Shown here one piece after another: positions 33,908 to 42,890 of a stretch of 64,000 nucleotides of DNA. The notes under the pieces were generated by a model. The model saw nothing but the letters and a program-made list of their open reading frames with translations, made no database searches and was not told the origin of the DNA. Numbering within the stretch: the stretch's first letter is position 1; each line of letters starts with the position of its first letter. The DNA comes from JAJTFW01 sp903922455 (GTDB taxonomy: Bacteria; Bacteroidota; Bacteroidia; AKYH767-A; OLB10). A program made the translations under genes and the position numbers. The stretch spans positions 1 through 64,000 of the forward strand of contig CALQEU020000002.1 in the NCBI GenBank assembly GCA_943329665.2, in the 5' to 3' direction.

Positions 33908-34939
33908 ATGAGTACCGACGAACACTATATGCAGCGATGTCTGCAACTTGCCGAAATGGGATTGGGCCATGTGGGAAGCAATCCTATGGTGGGATCTGTA
34001 GTTGTATGTGATGGAAGAATAATTGGCGAAGGCTATCATCAACAGTTTGGGTGTCCACATGCTGAAGTAAATGCTATGAACAGTGTAGATGACCAACAGT
34101 TATTGAGTCGATCAACATTATATGTCAACTTAGAACCCTGCTCACATACTGGAAAAACACCTCCTTGCAGTACACTTATCATAGAAAAAAAAATTCCATT
34201 CGTAGTTATCGGGATGAAAGATCCTTTTCCCAAAGTAAATGGCGCTGGATTTTTAGCGTTAGAAAATGCAGGAATAAAAATTACAATGGGAGTGTTGGAA
34301 GAAGAATGTCGAGAGCTCAACAAGCGCTTTCTTTGTGCACAAACTAAGAAAAGACCTTATATCATTTTAAAATGGGCGCAAAATGCCGATGGATTTACCG
34401 GCAGGATCAATGAACGAGTACAAATCAGCAATGAATCTTCAAAAATCTATACCCATAAGTGGAGAAGCGAAGAAATGGCAATAATGATTGGTGCTAACAC
34501 AGCTCGAGTGGATGATCCTCTACTTGATGTTCGCCTATGGCAAGGAAAAAATCCCATCAAAGTAATAATTGATCGCTCTGGAGTTTTGCTAAATCATACG
34601 CACTTAAAAATTTTGAATGGCGAGGATACCACATATGTTTTTACTTCTTCACATATGACATTAAATCCGCGCTGTAAAGTCATTGAAATTGGTGGTGATG
34701 GTTCTTTTATGAGTCAGGTATTCAAAGAACTGATACAACTAGGAATTACCTCCTGTTTAGTAGAGGGCGGAACAACTCTACATCAACTACTCATTCAAGA
34801 AAATTTATGGGATGAGATGTTGATATTTACTTCGTCAAACGAATTAGGACAAGGTATTAAAGCGCCAGAGCTGCCTAACCTACCATCTACTATTACGCCA
34901 ATTGATGACAATACTTTAACTACGATTAGAAATAGATAA
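33908..34939 (+). CDS. ribD: Bifunctional riboflavin deaminase/reductase RibD
   Basis: 343 residues carrying the two riboflavin-pathway activities that convert the GTP-cyclohydrolase product to the ribitylamino-uracil phosphate. The N-terminal deaminase has zinc ligands in HAEVNA (H51, E53) and PCSHTGKTPPC (C78, C87). The C-terminal reductase (after about residue 145) has RPYIILKWAQNADG, GANTARVDDPLLDVR and VEGGTTLHQLL. Its length is at the low end of the RibD range but both domains appear intact. RibH lies 8 kb downstream in a separate unit. I see no FMN riboswitch in the 77 bp upstream. The DMT transporter gene follows by one base. Confidence 0.94.
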   Translation: MSTDEHYMQRCLQLAEMGLGHVGSNPMVGSVVVCDGRIIGEGYHQQFGCPHAEVNAMNSVDDQQLLSRSTLYVNLEPCSHTGKTPPCSTLIIEKKIPFVVIGMKDPFPKVNGAGFLALENAGIKITMGVLEEECRELNKRFLCAQTKKRPYIILKWAQNADGFTGRINERVQISNESSKIYTHKWRSEEMAIMIGANTARVDDPLLDVRLWQGKNPIKVIIDRSGVLLNHTHLKILNGEDTTYVFTSSHMTLNPRCKVIEIGGDGSFMSQVFKELIQLGITSCLVEGGTTLHQLLIQENLWDEMLIFTSSNELGQGIKAPELPNLPSTITPIDDNTLTTIRNR

Positions 34940-34940
34940 T

Positions 34941-35828
34941 ATGAATGCGGAAATGATCTTAAATTTAGTGATAGCATCCTTACTTTCTGCTATTCTTTAT
35001 GTTATTTTAAAATATTTTCAAGTTTTCAAAATCAACAATCTACAAGGACTTACCTTTAATTACGTGACAGCATCAAGTTTTGCTTTTTTTTCTAACTATG
35101 AAAAGAATGTTGGTTGTTTTAATCATTGCGAATCATTTCTACATTATGGTTTAGGGATTGGACTCTTATTCATTTTTGTATTTTATACGGCCGCATTAAC
35201 TGCACAGCATGCAGGCATCACAGCCACATCCATTGCCGGCAAGATGTCGATGGTAATTCCCATCCTTTTTGGAATTTGGTATTTTGGAGATCAACTGACT
35301 CCATTACGAACTATAGGAATTTTTACAGCTTTAGGGGCTGTTTTACTCAGCACGATCAAGAAAAGAAAAGTGGCCGAGGAAGCACATCATGGAAAACTAA
35401 TTCTCTTACTTCCCTTGCTTTTATTTATTGGAAGCGGCTTGGTGGATACCACGATTAAACTTTCGGAGCACTACATAATTACATCAGAAAACCAAGATTT
35501 ATTCCTCACCTATTTATTTGGATCTGCTGGAATTTTAGGTTGTATAGGTTCACTTTATAATCGCTTTGCGAAAAAGGTTAAATTCGAATGGAAAAATATT
35601 TTTGCAGGAGTGATCTTAGGAGTCGTCAATTATTACTCCTTGGTATTTCTCATTCGCTTTTTGGGTAGTCCGGGCTTAGAAAGCTCCATTGCATTTGCCA
35701 TGACTAACGTTTTGGTTGTAATCTTTTCTACTTTATTTGGTATTATAATATTCAAAGAAAAATTGAGCAAAATGAATGCGGCAGGAATTGCATTGGCCAT
35801 TACAAGTATTATCATTTTGGCTTACTGA
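34941..35828 (+). CDS. EamA-like DMT-family transporter
   Basis: A 295-residue inner-membrane protein with roughly ten hydrophobic segments in two homologous halves, as in drug/metabolite transporters of the EamA type. Segments such as LGIGLLFIFVFYTAALTAQH, MVIPILFGIWYFGDQLT and the final IALAITSIIILAY show the pattern of a permease with a conserved glutamate-lysine at the end of the penultimate helix (IIIFKEKLSKM). The substrate is unknown. It starts one base after the ribD stop and overlaps the next gene (TGATG), so ribD, this gene and the YigZ-like gene look like one operon. A role in flavin or precursor transport is possible by context only. Confidence 0.85.
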   Translation: MNAEMILNLVIASLLSAILYVILKYFQVFKINNLQGLTFNYVTASSFAFFSNYEKNVGCFNHCESFLHYGLGIGLLFIFVFYTAALTAQHAGITATSIAGKMSMVIPILFGIWYFGDQLTPLRTIGIFTALGAVLLSTIKKRKVAEEAHHGKLILLLPLLLFIGSGLVDTTIKLSEHYIITSENQDLFLTYLFGSAGILGCIGSLYNRFAKKVKFEWKNIFAGVILGVVNYYSLVFLIRFLGSPGLESSIAFAMTNVLVVIFSTLFGIIIFKEKLSKMNAAGIALAITSIIILAY

Positions 35829-36445
35829 TGTTGTTTGACGATCACTATATCACCATTGAAGAAATCTGCATTGCTGAATTAAAAGATCGTGGAAGTAAAT
35901 TTATTGGCATCGCCCATCCCATCAAGGAAGAAAAAGATGTGAAGGAAATCCTTCAGAAAATAAAGAAAGAACATTCGCAAGCGAATCATCATTGTTATGC
36001 TTTCCGATTGGGTCCTGATCCAACTGCTTTTCGTTTTAGCGATGATAGAGAACCATCGGGATCGGCAGGAAAACCAATTTTAGGTGCGATTCAATCCCGT
36101 CAATTGAGTGATGTATTGATAGTAGTAGTTCGCTATTTTGGCGGAACGCTTTTAGGTGTACCTGGACTCATCAGTGCCTATCGAGGTGCAGCACAAGCAG
36201 CATTAGAAAATGCAAAAACAAAAGATAGAACCATCAACTTCAAATACGAAATTGAATTTCCTTTTGAAATCACCAACGATGTTTATCAATTTTTACGTAG
36301 CTTTCCGACCGAAATAAAATCACAGAAATTTGAAGCGCCTTGCAAAATTATTTTCGAACTCCGGAAAAGTATTGCACCACATTTAGAAAATAAAATCAAG
36401 GAGCATCCAACCTTAAGTCATTTAGCAACATTAACCCCCATTTAA
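35828..36445 (+). CDS. YigZ/IMPACT-family protein
   Basis: 205 residues with the UPF0029/IMPACT N-terminal domain (about 1-130). The hallmark stretches are SDDREPSGSAGKPILGAIQ and VVVRYFGGTLLGVPGLISAY. The C-terminal ferredoxin-like domain of DUF1949 type follows. The fold resembles the GTPase accessory domain of EF-G domain IV, and members are thought to interact with nucleic acid or ribosomes; the function in bacteria is unresolved. Its ATG overlaps the stop of the DMT transporter by one base, which indicates translational coupling. The M42-like peptidase follows after one base. Confidence 0.9.
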   Translation: MLFDDHYITIEEICIAELKDRGSKFIGIAHPIKEEKDVKEILQKIKKEHSQANHHCYAFRLGPDPTAFRFSDDREPSGSAGKPILGAIQSRQLSDVLIVVVRYFGGTLLGVPGLISAYRGAAQAALENAKTKDRTINFKYEIEFPFEITNDVYQFLRSFPTEIKSQKFEAPCKIIFELRKSIAPHLENKIKEHPTLSHLATLTPI

Positions 36446-36446
36446 T

Positions 36447-37361
36447 ATGCAATTACTAAGACGTTTATGCAGTATCCAAGCAACATCTGGAAATGAAGCG
36501 AAGATTCAGGAACATCTTTTAAATTACATTCAAACAGAAAAGAAAAACTGGAAAGTGAAACCAGAAATTATTCATGGTGATTTATTTCAACATTGTATTA
36601 TTTTAGTTTTTGGAAAACCACGTACAGCGGTTTATGCTCATATTGATAATATTGGATTTCAAGTTCGCTATGAAAATCAATTAGTAAAAATTGGTGGACC
36701 TAGAACTATCAGTGGATATAAATTGGTAGGTAACGATTCGCAAGGAAATATTGAATGCGAACTCAAAGTTGACGATGAGAACAATGCGCTCACTTATATT
36801 TTCGACCGAGCAATTGATCGCGGTACACCTTTAAGTTTCAAACCCAATTTTAGAGAAGACAGTCAATATGTTCAAAGTTGTTATTTAGATAATCGCTTAG
36901 GCATGTACAATGTTCTCAAACTAGCAGAAAACTTAGAAAACGGAGTTATTGTTTTTTCTTGCTGGGAAGAGCATGGTGGCGGATCGGTTCCTTTCATAGC
37001 AAAATATTTATGGGAAAGATTTGAATTGAAGCAAGCGCTCATTAGCGACATCACTTGGGTAACCGAGGGCGTTCATCATGGAAAAGGAGTTGCAGTTTCC
37101 ATTCGCGATTCTGGCATTCCACGCAGAGTTTATGTCGATAAAATCGCGAGTATACTTCAACAACATGAAATTCCATATCAGTTAGAAGTTGAATCTTCCG
37201 GTGGATCTGATGGTAATGAATTACAAAAGCAGCCCTACCCTATTGACTGGTGCTTTGTAGGTGCTCCAGAAGATTTGGTTCATACGCCAGATGAGAAAGT
37301 GCATAAGTCGGATATCGAATCCATGCTAAAAGCTTATCGTATTTTAATGGACGCGCTTTAA
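36447..37361 (+). CDS. M42-like metal-dependent aminopeptidase
   Basis: 304 residues of the clan MH aminopeptidases. The likely metal ligands and catalytic residues are visible: AHIDNIGFQV, SCYLDNRLGMYN, the catalytic pair in FSCWEEHGGG, SDITWVTEG, SGGSDGNEL and VHTPDEKVHKSD. These follow the order of M42 glutamyl aminopeptidases, though several motifs are one or two residues off the standard form. It should cleave N-terminal residues from peptides in the cytoplasm. It follows the YigZ-like gene by one base and overlaps the convergent thioesterase gene by four bases. No activity can be confirmed by sequence alone. Confidence 0.82.
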   Translation: MQLLRRLCSIQATSGNEAKIQEHLLNYIQTEKKNWKVKPEIIHGDLFQHCIILVFGKPRTAVYAHIDNIGFQVRYENQLVKIGGPRTISGYKLVGNDSQGNIECELKVDDENNALTYIFDRAIDRGTPLSFKPNFREDSQYVQSCYLDNRLGMYNVLKLAENLENGVIVFSCWEEHGGGSVPFIAKYLWERFELKQALISDITWVTEGVHHGKGVAVSIRDSGIPRRVYVDKIASILQQHEIPYQLEVESSGGSDGNELQKQPYPIDWCFVGAPEDLVHTPDEKVHKSDIESMLKAYRILMDAL

Positions 37362-37765
37362 GTAAAATAAGGTTTTAACTTTTCTAATAATTCATCAGGA
37401 GCTTTACACGGCTTTCCGGATTCCTTATTAATGAAGACGAGCGTAGTTTCTGCTTCATTCCGCTTTTGCCCATCCTCACCAAAAATTTCGTAGGCAAAAG
37501 TTATTTTTACAGCCGGAAGCTGGACAATTTTTGTTTTGATGATCAACAAGTCGTCGTAAAAAGCTGGTTTAAAATACCGAACTTTATAATCGAGAACAGG
37601 CAATAAATATCCTTCATCTTCCATTCTGAGATAAGGCATTCCAAGATCACGCAGCGCCTCAACACGAGCTACTTCAAAATAGGAAGCGTAATTCCCGTAA
37701 TATACATAACCCATTCGATCTGTCTCTGAATAACGAACCCTTACTTTGGTTTCTGAAGTGTACAT
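37358..37765 (-). CDS. Hot-dog acyl-CoA thioesterase (YbgC/FadM-like)
   Basis: 135 residues of the hot-dog fold with the 4-hydroxybenzoyl-CoA thioesterase signature RYSETDRMGYVYYGNYASYF. The aspartate in this stretch is the expected catalytic residue. The length and the absence of other domains fit YbgC/FadM-type thioesterases that hydrolyse short- or long-chain acyl-CoA; which one is not clear. It overlaps the M42-like peptidase by four bases at the 3' ends. The start ATG at 37765 gives MYTSETKVRVRYSETD. Confidence 0.9.
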   Translation of the reverse strand: MYTSETKVRVRYSETDRMGYVYYGNYASYFEVARVEALRDLGMPYLRMEDEGYLLPVLDYKVRYFKPAFYDDLLIIKTKIVQLPAVKITFAYEIFGEDGQKRNEAETTLVFINKESGKPCKAPDELLEKLKPYFT

Positions 37766-37850
37766 AACCTTATTTTAAACGAAGATGCGAATTAATAAAT
37801 ATCATTTCAAATCTCATCTAAAAAAATAGAAATCTTCATACCTTTGTTCA

Positions 37851-38615
37851 ATGCAAAAAAGGCATTACCTCACACTTCCCTTTAGTATCATCATTCTGCT
37901 TTTTTCGTGTAAACCTCAGGAGGCAAAATATCAAATTAAAACTTCACAGTATACATTTAACAAGGACAGCACCCAAAAAAATATTTCACCTACACTTGCA
38001 TTCATTGAACCCTTTAGGGACAGTCTAAATAAAAACATGAACTTGCCTTTGGTGTATGCAACTCAAGCACTTACTAAAGAATTACCAGAAGGGAATTTAG
38101 GAAATTACTGCGCGGATGCCAGTTTACGACAAGCCATCATCAAGTGCAACCAGTTAAACTTAGAACTTCCCGACTTCTGTTTTCTCAATCATGGAGGCTT
38201 AAGAGCGCCATTGCCACAAGGAATAATTACCATCGGAAATGTTTTTGAATTGATGCCATTTGAAAATGAATTAGTATATTTGAAAGTGAGTAGCGCAACC
38301 GTTGATTCCATCTTAAAATGGATTGCGATAAAGGGAGGCGCTCCCATTGCTGGAATTAAATTTCAGATCAACAATAAAAAGGCAGAGCAAGTTATTATTC
38401 AAAATCAACCTTTTAAAAATGAGGTGCGCTATAAAATTATCACATCTGATTATTTAGCAAACGGTGGTGATGGACTTTATTTTTTGCAACAAGAAAAAGC
38501 CATTTCATTAGGAATAAAAGTACGTGATGCTTTTATACAAGATCTTCAAAATACAGGAAGTCGAAAGGATAGTTTAGCAGTACAAAAAGATGGAAGACTT
38601 ATTAAAATTCAATAG
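37851..38615 (+). CDS. 5'-nucleotidase C-terminal domain lipoprotein
   Basis: 254 residues equal to the substrate-binding C-terminal domain of the UshA-type 5'-nucleotidases. The N-terminus has a lipoprotein signal (LPFSIIILLFSC, cysteine at residue 20), so it is likely anchored to a membrane. Family segments are GNYCADASLRQA, FLNHGGLRAPLPQGIITIGN and YLANGGDGLYFL, which would stack the nucleoside base. The metal-binding domain is in the next gene, which overlaps this one by 26 bases. This reverses the usual order of the two domains in one-chain enzymes. Confidence 0.88.
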   Translation: MQKRHYLTLPFSIIILLFSCKPQEAKYQIKTSQYTFNKDSTQKNISPTLAFIEPFRDSLNKNMNLPLVYATQALTKELPEGNLGNYCADASLRQAIIKCNQLNLELPDFCFLNHGGLRAPLPQGIITIGNVFELMPFENELVYLKVSSATVDSILKWIAIKGGAPIAGIKFQINNKKAEQVIIQNQPFKNEVRYKIITSDYLANGGDGLYFLQQEKAISLGIKVRDAFIQDLQNTGSRKDSLAVQKDGRLIKIQ

Positions 38616-39534
38616 AAGAAAATTTCTAGGAAGCTCAATAAAACTTGCTGCAGCATTAGGAATTTCTGGAATTCCGCTGGATGTTTTTGCGAACAGAGAT
38701 CTCCAACAACTTACTATCTTGCATACTAATGATACCCATAGCCGAATAGATCCTTTTCCCGCTAACGATCCGAAATTTGCAGGCATGGGTGGAATTGCAC
38801 AACGTTTAAATGTTATTGAAAAAATCAGAGCAGAACAATCACATGTTTTACTTTTAGACAGCGGAGATTTTTTTCAAGGAACACCTTACTTTAATATTTT
38901 TGGTGGAGAAATAGAATTAAAGTCCATGAGCGCATTGCGGTATGATGCAAGTACATTAGGCAATCACGACTTCGACAATGGTGATGAAGGGTTATCGAAA
39001 CAACTTATTCATGCCAACTTTCCTATCCTCAATTCCAACTATAATTTAAGTAACTCCGCGTTGAGCGGAAAAATCGAAACCTACAAGATATTCCAAAAAG
39101 GAGTTATAAAAGTAGGGGTGTTTGGAGTCGGTATCGAATTAAAAGGATTAGTTGATGACCGCCTTGTCAAAAATATTTACTACCTTAACCCCGTTCAAAG
39201 TGCGAATCGTACTGCTGAACTACTTAAGAAGGAAATGAAATGTGATTTGGTTATCTGCCTCTCACATTTAGGATTAAAATATGAAGATTCCAAAATTTCA
39301 GACCTGAAATTAGCAGAACAAAGTTCTCATATTGATTTAATCCTTGGTGGTCACACCCATACCTTTTTAGATGATCCCTTAATAGTAAAAAATTCAATAC
39401 AAAAAAATATGTTAATAGCACAAGTTGGGTGGGGAGGAATTAAGCTGGGCAGGATTGATTTTCTCTTTGAAAAAAGAACACAGAAAATCAGGCACTCCGC
39501 GTCTACAATAAAAATTACTACAAAGTCAAGCTAA
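38590..39534 (+). CDS. 5'-nucleotidase metallophosphoesterase subunit, Tat-like signal
   Basis: 314 residues with a calcineurin-like two-metal phosphoesterase domain: LTILHTNDTHSRIDPF, LLLDSGDFFQGTPY, STLGNHDFDNGDE, CLSHLG and ILGGHTHTF carry the metal ligands. The N-terminus NRRKFLGSSIKLAAALGISG resembles a twin-arginine signal, so the enzyme is likely exported folded. It hydrolyses nucleoside monophosphates or similar phosphate esters outside the cytoplasm. The C-terminal nucleotide-binding domain is encoded by the upstream overlapping gene. The two exported halves use different types of export signal, lipoprotein Sec and Tat-like. Confidence 0.9.
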   Translation: MEDLLKFNRRKFLGSSIKLAAALGISGIPLDVFANRDLQQLTILHTNDTHSRIDPFPANDPKFAGMGGIAQRLNVIEKIRAEQSHVLLLDSGDFFQGTPYFNIFGGEIELKSMSALRYDASTLGNHDFDNGDEGLSKQLIHANFPILNSNYNLSNSALSGKIETYKIFQKGVIKVGVFGVGIELKGLVDDRLVKNIYYLNPVQSANRTAELLKKEMKCDLVICLSHLGLKYEDSKISDLKLAEQSSHIDLILGGHTHTFLDDPLIVKNSIQKNMLIAQVGWGGIKLGRIDFLFEKRTQKIRHSASTIKITTKSS

Positions 39535-39624
39535 ATAAATTTTTTTTTAAAATATTTTTAAACAATATTTGCCGAATAGTAGAGAACTAAACCTTTTATT
39601 CACCAATTCGATCACGAATTACAA

Positions 39625-41097
39625 ATGCCTAAGGCAGGTATGCAAAAAGAAAAAGATTCAGTATCCACGGATAAAACAAGCGAACAAGTATGGGAAAACT
39701 GTTTGAAGCTCATCCGCGACAACGTTAACCCCCAAAATTTTAAAACCTGGTTTGAGCCCATCCGAGCGGTTAAGTTGGATGCAAGTACATTAACTATAGA
39801 AGTACCAAGTCAATTCGTTTATGAATGGCTAGAAGAGCATTATATTGGCTTGTTGCGTAAGACCATCAAAAGAGAATTAGGAACAGAAGGTCGCTTAGAA
39901 TACTCTATTTTAATGGAGAACGCTACTCAAACTACCAAGGCTTATACGGTTAAGTTACCAGCGAAAGGAAACAGCGGATTGAAGAATCCTTCGGTTACTA
40001 TGCCTCAGCAAATTAGCGGAGGAATAAGAAATCCATTCATCATTCCAGGATTAAAAAAGATTGATATTGATCCACAGTTAAATTCAAATTATTCATTTGA
40101 TAATTTAATAGAAGGTGATTGCAACCGACTTGCTCGTTCTGCTGGATATGCAGTAGCACAAAAGCCTGGAGGTACTTCATTTAATCCTCTATTAATTTAT
40201 GGAAATGTAGGTCTTGGAAAAACCCATCTCGCCCATTCGATTGGCATTGAAATAAAAAACAATTTTCCCGAGAAAACAGTACTTTATGTTCCTAGTGAGA
40301 AATTCATGCTTCAATTCGTTGATTCTGTTAGGAACAATAGTCAAAACGACTTTGTACATTTCTATCAGATGATGGATGTATTGATCATTGATGATATTCA
40401 GTTTTTTGCAGGTAAAGAGAAAACTCAAGATGTATTCTTCCATATCTTCAACCATTTACATCAGAACAACAAGCAAATTATTTTAACTTGTGATAAAGCG
40501 CCTGTTGATTTACAAGGAATGGAGCAACGCTTGTTATCGCGATTCAAATGGGGTTTAGCTGCTGATTTACAAGTTCCAGATTTAGAAACGCGGATCGCAA
40601 TTCTAAAAAAGAAGATGTACATTGATGGCATTGAACTACCAAATGAAATCAGCGAGTATATTGCATTGAGCATCACCAACAATATACGTGAGCTAGAAGG
40701 AGCTTTAATTTCGATTATTGCTCAATCTTCTCTCAATAAAAAGCCCATCACTTTAGAACTTGCCAAGCAAATGATTGACAAGTTTGTGAAGAATACAGTA
40801 CATGAAATCTCAATTGATTACATCCAAAAAATTGTTTGTGACTATTTTGAATTGGCATTAGAGATTTTAAAGTCAAAAACTCGTAAGAGAGAAGTAGTTC
40901 AAGCCCGTCAATTAGCCATGTACTTTAGTAAGCAGTTTACTAAGTCTTCATTATCAAATATCGGAATGCATTGTGGTGGAAAAGATCACGCTACCGTTTT
41001 ACATGCTTGTCGTACGGTAAATAACCTGATGGATACGGATAAAAAATTCAAAGCTCAAGTTGTTGACTTGCAGAAGCGAATCAATCTTTCCAGATAA
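39625..41097 (+). CDS. dnaA: Chromosomal replication initiator DnaA
   Basis: 490 residues, the usual length for DnaA, which opens the origin and loads the helicase. Domain I (EQVWENCLKLIRDNVNPQNF) is followed by a variable domain II. The AAA+ ATPase comes next, with Walker A GNVGLGKTHL (193-200), Walker B VLIIDDIQFFAGKEKTQD and the arginine-finger region. Domain IV ends with the DnaA-box-binding helix-turn-helix (GGKDHATVLHACRTV). The gene is alone on the + strand between the split 5'-nucleotidase and a phosphatase gene. The AT-rich 90 bp upstream hold no DnaA boxes I can see, so the origin is not obviously here. Confidence 0.97.
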   Translation: MPKAGMQKEKDSVSTDKTSEQVWENCLKLIRDNVNPQNFKTWFEPIRAVKLDASTLTIEVPSQFVYEWLEEHYIGLLRKTIKRELGTEGRLEYSILMENATQTTKAYTVKLPAKGNSGLKNPSVTMPQQISGGIRNPFIIPGLKKIDIDPQLNSNYSFDNLIEGDCNRLARSAGYAVAQKPGGTSFNPLLIYGNVGLGKTHLAHSIGIEIKNNFPEKTVLYVPSEKFMLQFVDSVRNNSQNDFVHFYQMMDVLIIDDIQFFAGKEKTQDVFFHIFNHLHQNNKQIILTCDKAPVDLQGMEQRLLSRFKWGLAADLQVPDLETRIAILKKKMYIDGIELPNEISEYIALSITNNIRELEGALISIIAQSSLNKKPITLELAKQMIDKFVKNTVHEISIDYIQKIVCDYFELALEILKSKTRKREVVQARQLAMYFSKQFTKSSLSNIGMHCGGKDHATVLHACRTVNNLMDTDKKFKAQVVDLQKRINLSR

Positions 41098-41119
41098 AAG
41101 GAATAAAAAATAAATATGG

Positions 41120-41142
41120 AGTCTCGGTCGTTGATCGGGACT
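41120..41142 (+). terminator. Possible weak terminator after dnaA
   Basis: A ten-base stem, AGTCTCGGTC with GATCGGGACT, includes two G-T wobbles around a GTT loop. Only a weak T-rich tail (TCTTTGCTT) follows. Confidence 0.45.
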
Positions 41143-41165
41143 TCTTTGCTTAAAACAAATAGAGA

Positions 41166-41630
41166 ATGAAAATATTGATGGTTTGCCTAGGCAATATTTG
41201 CCGATCACCATTAGCTGAGGGGATTCTGAGGAAACATCTGGAATTGTTGCATCTACCCTACTCTATTGACTCCGCTGGCACCATTAACTACCATTCAGGA
41301 TCGGCTCCTGATTCTAGAGCCATTCATGTTGCGGCAGACAATGGTATTGATATAAGTCGGTTAGCTTCCAGACAAGTGAGTAAAAGCGATTTTGAGAAAT
41401 TCGATTACATCTTTGCTATGGATCGAAACAATTACAAAGACCTCATTTCTTTGTCGTCTCGAGAGCAACATAAACGCATACATTTATACTTGGATTTTGC
41501 TGGATTAGGACAGAAAGATGTGCCTGATCCTTACTATGGTAATAGGGAGAATTTTGAGGAAGTATTTGAGCTATTGGACAGAGCATCGCTCCAAGTATCC
41601 GCTAAACTATTGAAGAATAAGAATCTATAA
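41166..41630 (+). CDS. Low-molecular-weight protein tyrosine phosphatase
   Basis: 154 residues with the full active site: the phosphate loop CLGNICRS (C-x5-R, C7 to R13) at the N-terminus and the general acid loop DPYYG near residue 118. The enzyme class removes phosphate from protein tyrosine or arginine residues in the cytoplasm. Its length is typical (150-160). No tyrosine kinase or capsule cluster lies near it, so its substrate is not indicated. It follows dnaA on the same strand after 68 bp, and the TPR membrane protein gene starts 88 bp later. Confidence 0.93.
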   Translation: MKILMVCLGNICRSPLAEGILRKHLELLHLPYSIDSAGTINYHSGSAPDSRAIHVAADNGIDISRLASRQVSKSDFEKFDYIFAMDRNNYKDLISLSSREQHKRIHLYLDFAGLGQKDVPDPYYGNRENFEEVFELLDRASLQVSAKLLKNKNL

Positions 41631-41717
41631 GGAGTCCATTCCGAGAAAAACGCTTTTAACCGATTGAAAAATCTATTATCTTTGCCGTTCCGAAAAAATT
41701 AAAATTCTTCAAAGGAA

Positions 41718-42401
41718 ATGTCTGCCAATAAGAAAGAAGGCTTTGAGATCGCCGAAAGTATCGACAAGGTTGAACATTATGTTCATGATAATAAAAAGAG
41801 CCTAAGCATTATTGGCGGTACCATTGTACTCGTTTTACTTGCTTACTTCGGCTACAATCAATTTATCGTAAAACCACAAGAAGAAGAAGCTCGTGAAAAC
41901 ATGTTTATTGCAGAGCAATATTTTGGACAAGACAGCATCAATTTAGCCATTGCTGGAGATGGTTCATATCCTGGATTTGAAGAGATCGTTGAAAATTACG
42001 GCTCATCACCTTCAGGAAACTTAGCGAATTACTATTTAGGAATGAGCTATTTGAAAAAAGGAGAATATGAAAAAGCAATTGAAGCATTAAAAAATTATGA
42101 TGCAGAAGATGATATCACGGGTGCATTAGCATTAGGTGCTATTGGTGGGGCTTATATGGAGTTAGGAAATTTAGATGAATCCATCAGCTACTACAAAAAG
42201 GCTTCAGATTGGGACGAGAATAATTTCACTTGCCCAATTTTCATGAAAAAAACCGCTTTTGCCTATGAGCAAAAGAAAGAATACAGTGCCGCTTTAGATA
42301 TTTACAATAAAATCAAGAAAGATTTTCCAATGAGTACTGAAGCAAGAGATATCGAAAAATACATTGGTCGTGCAGAATCGGCTATGGGAACAAGCAAATA
42401 A
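41718..42401 (+). CDS. TPR membrane protein, YfgM/YbgF-like
   Basis: 227 residues with a short cytoplasmic N-terminus (EGFEIAESIDKVEHYVHDN). One transmembrane segment follows (SIIGGTIVLVLLAYFGYN), and then about four tetratricopeptide repeats outside (LANYYLGMSYLKKGEYEKAI; LALGAIGGAYMELGNLDESI; FAYEQKKEYSAALDIYNKI). The layout resembles E. coli YfgM, which works with the SecYEG-linked chaperones in the periplasm, but the similarity is structural and the function is inferred. A TATCTTTG box at 41677-41684 may be its -7 element. ribH follows after three bases, so the two are likely cotranscribed. Confidence 0.82.
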   Translation: MSANKKEGFEIAESIDKVEHYVHDNKKSLSIIGGTIVLVLLAYFGYNQFIVKPQEEEARENMFIAEQYFGQDSINLAIAGDGSYPGFEEIVENYGSSPSGNLANYYLGMSYLKKGEYEKAIEALKNYDAEDDITGALALGAIGGAYMELGNLDESISYYKKASDWDENNFTCPIFMKKTAFAYEQKKEYSAALDIYNKIKKDFPMSTEARDIEKYIGRAESAMGTSK

Positions 42402-42404
42402 TTC

Positions 42405-42890
42405 ATGTCATCAGCACATCAATCATTATCTAATCTTCCTGAAAATTTACCCAATGCCGGACCTTATCAGTTCGGCATTGTTGTTTCCGAATGGAATGAA
42501 GAAATTACAGGCGCATTATTGCAAGGCGCTATAGAGGCCTTATCTTTAGCAGGGGCAAACGCTGAGAAAACAATAATCAAGTATGTTCCGGGAAGTTTCG
42601 AGTTAACTGCAGGAGCTTCACTCCTATTACAAAATAAAAATATTGATGCTATCATTTGTTTAGGCTGTGTAATACAAGGAGAAACACGCCATTTTGATTT
42701 TATATGTGATGCCGTTGCCCATGGAATTACACAACTTAGTATTCAATACAACAAACCTGTAATTTTTGGTGTACTCACGCCGAACACGATGCAACAAGCA
42801 ATCGATCGAGCAGGAGGAAAATATGGAAACAAAGGTTTTGAAGTAGGAATTGCCGCCATTAAGATGGCGCACTTATTTAGCACTCAATAG
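42405..42890 (+). CDS. ribH: 6,7-dimethyl-8-ribityllumazine synthase
   Basis: 161 residues, the normal length for RibH, which condenses the ribitylamino-uracil with dihydroxybutanone phosphate to make lumazine, the penultimate step to riboflavin. Visible active-site segments are VSEWNEEITGALLQGAIEAL, YVPGSFELTAGASLL, CLGCVIQGETRHFDFICDAV (the conserved histidine is in RHFD) and FGVLTPNTMQQAIDRAGGK. The enzyme forms large shells in many bacteria. It is the second gene of a probable pair with the TPR membrane protein. Its last 18 bases overlap the convergent histidine kinase gene. Confidence 0.96.
   Translation: MSSAHQSLSNLPENLPNAGPYQFGIVVSEWNEEITGALLQGAIEALSLAGANAEKTIIKYVPGSFELTAGASLLLQNKNIDAIICLGCVIQGETRHFDFICDAVAHGITQLSIQYNKPVIFGVLTPNTMQQAIDRAGGKYGNKGFEVGIAAIKMAHLFSTQ

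Noticed and set aside
39535..39624. Replication origin upstream of dnaA
   Set aside because: The stretch is AT-rich but has no DnaA-box cluster, and the 68 bp after dnaA have none either.
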